Under the pieces are notes generated by a model. The model had not been told where the DNA came from. It saw nothing but the letters and a program-made list of their open reading frames with translations, and did not search any database. Source: Opimibacter sp041746735 (lineage in GTDB: Bacteria; Bacteroidota; Bacteroidia; Chitinophagales; Saprospiraceae). Taken from it: 64,000 nt of DNA. This document shows positions 60,663-64,000 of the stretch, piece by piece (the stretch's first letter is position 1; each line of letters opens with the position of its first letter). The DNA lies in NCBI GenBank assembly GCA_041746735.1, contig JBGTGP010000040.1, positions 16,869 through 80,868 of the forward strand, given 5' to 3'. The position numbers and the translations under genes were made by a program.

Positions 60663-61637
60663 TCAATCCCCAATAAACAACGCCGATATCGACCGGTGCT
60701 CATGCGTATTCCGAATCGCATGCGCAAACAACTTCGCCGATGACAATACCTTGATCTTCGGCGAACTCCGACGCAACGGCAAAGTATCCGTCACAATCAT
60801 CTCCGTCAATTGTGATCCCTCTATATTTTCATACGCCTTGCCCGATAAAACCGGATGCGTACAAATCGCCCGAACACTCCGCGCCCCCTTCTGTACCAAC
60901 GCCTCCGCCGCCTTGCATAGCGTCCCGGCCGTATCCACCAAATCATCCACCAGTATCACATCCCTATCCGCCACATCCCCGATCACCGTCATCCCCGAAA
61001 CTTCATTCGCCCGCCGCCGATACTTGTCACAAATCACCAGATCACACTGAAAATAATTGGCATAATTCCGGGCCCGCTTCACGCCCCCTACATCCGGCGC
61101 CGCAAAGGTCACCGAATCCCGATCCAACCCCTCCAGATAAGGCACAAATATGGCGTTGCTCCGCAGGTGATCCACCGGGATATCAAAAAATCCCTGGATC
61201 TGATCAGCATGTAAATCCATCGTCATGACCCTGTTAGCGCCGGCAGCCTGAATCAGATTGGCAATCAACTTGGCCGAAATCGGTACCCGGGGCTTGTCCT
61301 TACGATCCTGACGCGCATACCCAAAGTATGGAATCACCGCGGTAATATAATCGGCCGAAGCACGCTTGGCCGTATCAATCAGGAGCAACAACTCCAGCAG
61401 ATTGTCCGCAGGCGCCGGAGTAGATTGTATGAAAAATACATACGAACCCCGCACTGATTCCTCAATTACAGGCTGCATCTCACCGTCGCTAAACCGCAGT
61501 ATATTCAATTTACCCAAGGAATAGCCATAGTAATCGGCAATCCGCTCGGCCAGATAGCCCGAGTATTTTCCACTAAAGAGTTTGACGTCCACGATCCTTG
61601 ATTGTGATGAAGACACAAAATTACTTTTATTTTCCAC
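60663..61637 (-). CDS. prs: Ribose-phosphate pyrophosphokinase (PRPP synthetase)
   Basis: 324 residues. It makes PRPP from ribose 5-phosphate and ATP for nucleotide, His and Trp synthesis. Signature blocks: KLFSGKYSGYLAERIADYYG, FSDGEMQPVIEESVRG, YFGYARQDRKDKPRVPISAKLIANL, TMDLHADQIQGFFDIPVDHL and the PRPP loop RDVILVDDLVDTAGTLCKAAE. The best start is GTG 61637 (an ATG at 61641 is out of frame). Divergent from the NfeD-like gene. Confidence 0.95.
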   Translation of the reverse strand: MENKSNFVSSSQSRIVDVKLFSGKYSGYLAERIADYYGYSLGKLNILRFSDGEMQPVIEESVRGSYVFFIQSTPAPADNLLELLLLIDTAKRASADYITAVIPYFGYARQDRKDKPRVPISAKLIANLIQAAGANRVMTMDLHADQIQGFFDIPVDHLRSNAIFVPYLEGLDRDSVTFAAPDVGGVKRARNYANYFQCDLVICDKYRRRANEVSGMTVIGDVADRDVILVDDLVDTAGTLCKAAEALVQKGARSVRAICTHPVLSGKAYENIEGSQLTEMIVTDTLPLRRSSPKIKVLSSAKLFAHAIRNTHEHRSISALFIGD

Positions 61638-61694
61638 CCATACTGTTTATAGCGTCAGCAACCTTTTAATGTAGATACCCGAACCGCTTTGGTC

Positions 61695-61702
61695 TATTTT
61701 TG
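61695..61702 (+). promoter_or_regulatory. Putative -7 element of the NfeD-like/flotillin operon
   Basis: TATTTTTG (TAnnTTTG) lies 54 bases before ATG 61756 in the divergent spacer. Confidence 0.4.
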
Positions 61703-61755
61703 TTAACCTTGTCCCCGTCAGACCTGTTATCTTGACAACAACCGGAGAAACATAA

Positions 61756-62379
61756 ATGAAGGTAATCCTCCTAAGTACCCTGAATGATTGGTGGGAAGCT
61801 ATGGCTGCCGCCCATCAGGTCTTTTGGTTTATTGCCATTATATTCAGTGTGCTCTTCTTTATCCAGTTTGTCCTCTCCCTCGTCGGTCCGGATACAGATA
61901 CCGATTTGCCGGATGCCGGTGACAGCCCCAATTTTGATACCGGCTTTTCCGCCCTCTCCGTCAGAAGTATCATCGCCTTTTTTACCTTTTTTGGATGGAC
62001 CGGTGTCCTGGCGATGAACAACCAGCTCACGGCCATTATAGCCGTGTTGCTCGCCGTGGTTGCCGGATTAGCAGCAATGTTTATTGTCGCATACCTGATG
62101 GTTAAGTTCGCCCAACTCGAACAATCCGGCACCCTCAATCTCTATAACGCCCTTGATCAATCCGGAGAAGTCTACCTGACCATCCCTGCCAATGGCGAAG
62201 GTCGAGGCAAGATCCATCTCAATGTCGACGGCCGCATACGCGAACTCGACGCCATCACTGACGGCGACATCCTGGCCACAGGCACTCCCGTCAAAGTCAT
62301 CGAAATCCTGGAAGACAACCTGCTCAAAGTACAAGCCACCCCCACCCTCGAAGATCGAAAACCCACCCAACTCCTCTAA
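61756..62379 (+). CDS. NfeD/YuaF-like membrane protein partnering a flotillin
   Basis: 207 residues. Three membrane helices (FWFIAIIFSVLFFIQFVLSLV, SIIAFFTFFGWTGVLAM, LTAIIAVLLAVVAGLAAMFIVAYLM) precede a C-terminal beta-rich soluble domain (SGEVYLTIPANGEGRGKIHLNVDGRIRELDAI, DGDILATGTPVKVIEILEDNLLKV) that resembles the NfeD OB-fold. The gene is followed by a flotillin gene 81 bases downstream, the classical YuaF-YqiK/FloT pairing. The two probably act together in membrane microdomain organisation. Confidence 0.85.
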   Translation: MKVILLSTLNDWWEAMAAAHQVFWFIAIIFSVLFFIQFVLSLVGPDTDTDLPDAGDSPNFDTGFSALSVRSIIAFFTFFGWTGVLAMNNQLTAIIAVLLAVVAGLAAMFIVAYLMVKFAQLEQSGTLNLYNALDQSGEVYLTIPANGEGRGKIHLNVDGRIRELDAITDGDILATGTPVKVIEILEDNLLKVQATPTLEDRKPTQLL

Positions 62380-62403
62380 TTCCACCCAACCATGCAAGAT
62401 TCC

Positions 62404-62445
62404 CACCACTCACCACTCACCACTCACTCCTCACCATTCACCAAA
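62404..62445. repeat. Heptanucleotide tandem repeat (CACCACT family)
   Basis: CACCACT x3 followed by CACTCCT, CACCATT and CACCAAA in perfect seven-base phase, filling most of the 81-base spacer between the NfeD-like and flotillin genes. It is the same unit as at 49824-49930. Confidence 0.88.
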
Positions 62446-62460
62446 CAAACTAACTAAAAC

Positions 62461-63873
62461 ATGGATCCTTCAAGTTCTTTCATCGTCATCATCGCCGGCC
62501 TCCTTGGTCTCACCTTCATCATGCTCCTGTGGTTTATCTCCAGATATAAGCGGTGTCCGTCCGACAAAATTCTGGTCATTTATGGAAAAACCGGTACCGG
62601 CAAATCCTCCAAATGTCTGGCCGGTGGTGCCGCATTTGTTTGGCCTGTCATCCAGGATTATGAATATCTAGACCTGACACCAATCAGTATCGATGTCGAT
62701 CTGCGGGGAGCTTTGTCAAGACAAAATATCAGGGTCAGTGTGCCCTCTCGTTTTACCGTGGCAGTCAGTAACGAGCCCGGGGTTATGGAGGTCGCCTCCG
62801 AACGTCTGCTCGGTAAATCCAATGACGAGATCCGCGAAACCGCCAAAGACATCATTTTCGGCCAACTGCGTCTTGTCGTGGCGACAATGGATATTGAGGA
62901 AATCAATTCGGACCGCGATAAGTTTCTGACCAATGTCAGCCATAATGTAGGCAGCGAACTGAAAAAAATTGGTCTGATGCTGATCAACGTCAACGTGACC
63001 GACATCCAGGATGAAAGCGGATATATCGAGGCGTTGGGAAAAGAAGCAGCCGCCAAAGCCATCAACGATGCCAAGCAAAGCGTAGCGGAAAAAGACCGGG
63101 ATGGTAGTATCGGGGAAGCCAATGCTAATAAGGAAAAACGAGTCTCCGTCAGTGCCGCCGAAGCCATCGCCAAGGTAGGAGAAGCTACTGCCGAAGCCAA
63201 TGCTATCGACGGTCAGAATGAAGCAAAGGTGCGTATGGCCGCTTCCCATGCTGAGCGACGCACCAAAGAAGCCGAAGCACTTCGTAAAGCCACGGCCTCC
63301 GAGAAAATCCAGGCCGCCAACTCCCTCCAGGAATCCTATCTCGCAGAAAAGGAAGCCGAACTCGCCCGCGCCGATCGCGAACGCGCCTCCCGCGAAGCGG
63401 ATATCATCGTGCAGGCTGAAATCGCCAAGCGCCAGATTGAGATCGATGCCGAAGCCGAAGCCGAACGCACCCGCCTCATCGCCCGCGGACAAGCCGATGC
63501 CGTGTTTATGCAAAAAGAAGCCGAAGCCCGCGGTCTGTACGAAGTACTCCGCAAACAGGCAGAGGGCTTCGATGAAATCGTCAAAGCCGTCGGTGGTAAT
63601 CCCCGCGAAGCGGTACTCATGCTGATCGCCGACAAACTACCCGAACTAGTCAAAACCCAGGTCGACGCCATCAAGAATATCAAGATCGATAAGGTCACCG
63701 TCTGGGAAGGCGGCAATCAGGAAGGCTCCGGAAATAACACCTCCAAGTTTATCTCCAGCCTCTACAAATCCGTCCCTCCCCTCGGCGAACTCTTCAATAT
63801 GGCCGGCATGGAACTCCCGAGCTATCTCGGCAAAGAAAAACCCGAAGAAGCCGAAGAAGCCAAAACGGAGTAG
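62461..63873 (+). CDS. Flotillin-family SPFH-domain protein
   Basis: 470 residues. One N-terminal membrane helix (FIVIIAGLLGLTFIMLLWFI), then an SPFH/band 7 domain (about 30-200: LAGGAAFVWPVIQDYEYLDLTPISIDVDL, MLINVNVTDIQDESGYIEALGKEAA). A long Ala/Glu-rich coiled coil follows (about 200-380), with EA repeats such as AEKEAELARADRERASREA, AEAEAERTRLIARGQADAV and MQKEAEARGLYEVL. The C-terminal part (AVGGNPREAVLMLIADKLPELVKTQVDAI) is the flotillin tail. It should oligomerise at the inner membrane to organise microdomains with the upstream NfeD-like partner. Confidence 0.94.
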   Translation: MDPSSSFIVIIAGLLGLTFIMLLWFISRYKRCPSDKILVIYGKTGTGKSSKCLAGGAAFVWPVIQDYEYLDLTPISIDVDLRGALSRQNIRVSVPSRFTVAVSNEPGVMEVASERLLGKSNDEIRETAKDIIFGQLRLVVATMDIEEINSDRDKFLTNVSHNVGSELKKIGLMLINVNVTDIQDESGYIEALGKEAAAKAINDAKQSVAEKDRDGSIGEANANKEKRVSVSAAEAIAKVGEATAEANAIDGQNEAKVRMAASHAERRTKEAEALRKATASEKIQAANSLQESYLAEKEAELARADRERASREADIIVQAEIAKRQIEIDAEAEAERTRLIARGQADAVFMQKEAEARGLYEVLRKQAEGFDEIVKAVGGNPREAVLMLIADKLPELVKTQVDAIKNIKIDKVTVWEGGNQEGSGNNTSKFISSLYKSVPPLGELFNMAGMELPSYLGKEKPEEAEEAKTE

Positions 63874-63874
63874 T

Positions 63875-63956
63875 TGCTTACGCGTTCTGCGCGCAAGCGG
63901 GATAAAGGGTGAAAGGTAAAAGGTAAAGCCGACGTCGAAGGGAAGTATATGTACTG
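63875..63956. repeat. Composite repeat: hairpin plus GGTAAAG heptamers
   Basis: GCTTACGCG-ttctg-CGCGCAAGC (one mismatch) is followed by TAAAGGGTGAAAGGTAAAAG and, after a short insert, GAAGGGAAGTAT. The heptamers and the GAAGGGAAGTAT end are shared with 57226-57312, which also carries a CTTGC/GCAAG hairpin. Confidence 0.65.
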
Positions 63957-63976
63957 TCGTGTCGTGGTCAATGTGT

Positions 63977-64000
63977 AGGGGCGGGTCGCGACCCGCCCCT
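63977..64000. repeat. Perfect 24-bp palindrome cut by the window end
   Basis: AGGGGCGGGTCG followed by its reverse complement CGACCCGCCCCT. The arms probably extend further (GT before it would need AC after). It resembles the GTAGGGGCG...CGCCCCTAC palindromic repeats I know from several bacterial phyla. It could also terminate the flotillin operon. Confidence 0.7.

Noticed and set aside
59950..60666. A 238-residue minus-strand frame made of 33-residue repeats (SLRRISSKSVGENIFNIS type)
   Set aside because: It is open only because the repeat period (99) is a multiple of three and the minus strand of the unit lacks stops. It overlaps the well-supported ArsR gene in another frame, and the homologous array A gives no comparable frame. 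Treated as non-coding repeat.
62574..62615. Walker A-like motif GKTGTGKSS in the flotillin
   Set aside because: Flotillins regularly have a YGK.G.G(K/R)S.KC segment at this position in the SPFH domain; there is no Walker B or NTPase fold, so it is coincidental.

Overview
The window looks like chromosomal DNA of an aerobic member of the Bacteroidota, probably of the Saprospiria/Saprospiraceae type. Four secreted proteins end in type IX secretion (T9SS type A) sorting domains. The cbb3 oxidase has its CcoN and CcoO subunits fused, as in this phylum. Several genes are preceded by the Bacteroidota -7 promoter element TAnnTTTG, with no clear Shine-Dalgarno sequence. GC content was judged mid-range by eye and was not computed. 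No phage, insertion sequence, integrase or CRISPR array was seen, so gene content is mostly housekeeping, respiration, envelope and secretion.

Layout. 1-9.3 kb: a cut outer-membrane beta-barrel gene, an OmpA-type protein, two small lipoproteins, a secreted subtilisin, and a divergent TPR histidine kinase / LuxR-type response regulator pair. 9.3-12.7 kb: a di-heme cytochrome c, a TerC membrane protein with a structured leader, and a META/NlpE lipoprotein pair. 13-18.2 kb: a compact NAD-dependent formate dehydrogenase operon (fdhD, a gamma-beta fusion, and alpha). 18.3-24.8 kb: sterol desaturase, GNAT, alpha/beta hydrolase, MscS, a DUF6445-like oxygenase convergent with an unknown 544-aa protein, a PhnA-domain protein and a GreA/B-like protein. 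25-31.8 kb: a FecA-like TonB receptor, a T9SS cargo protein and a LytS/LytTR two-component system. 33-45.9 kb: a Crp/Fnr regulator, an M43 metalloprotease, the complete cbb3 oxidase and assembly set (Rrf2 regulator, ccoI, ccoS, ccoNO, ccoQ, ccoP, ccoG, ccoH, SafE-like), then an acetyltransferase, a collapsed HAD hydrolase and a DoxX-like gene. 46-64 kb: di-heme peroxidase, TMTC-like TPR membrane protein, DUF2807 protein, YebC, a YCF48 propeller protein, tRNA-Asp, dipeptidase, DMT transporter, SET protein, NlpC/P60, nitrilase, L25, ArsR, PRPP synthetase and an NfeD-like/flotillin pair.

Most of the unusual material is non-coding or degraded. (i) Two arrays of the same 99-bp structured tandem repeat lie 27 kb apart in opposite orientation. 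(ii) Two perfect palindromes share a 26-bp core but have different, compensated flanks. (iii) Heptanucleotide tandem repeats of two families lie in spacers and run into the end of ccoS. (iv) A HAD hydrolase gene has been reduced in frame to its first and last about 27 codons, has lost its catalytic Asp, and is still stop/start-coupled to the next gene. (v) The terC leader carries terminator-like hairpins.

Functionally the window links formate oxidation (formate to NADH), several c-type cytochromes and a high-affinity oxygen reductase, with oxygen- or redox-type regulators (Rrf2, Crp/Fnr) next to the oxidase operon.
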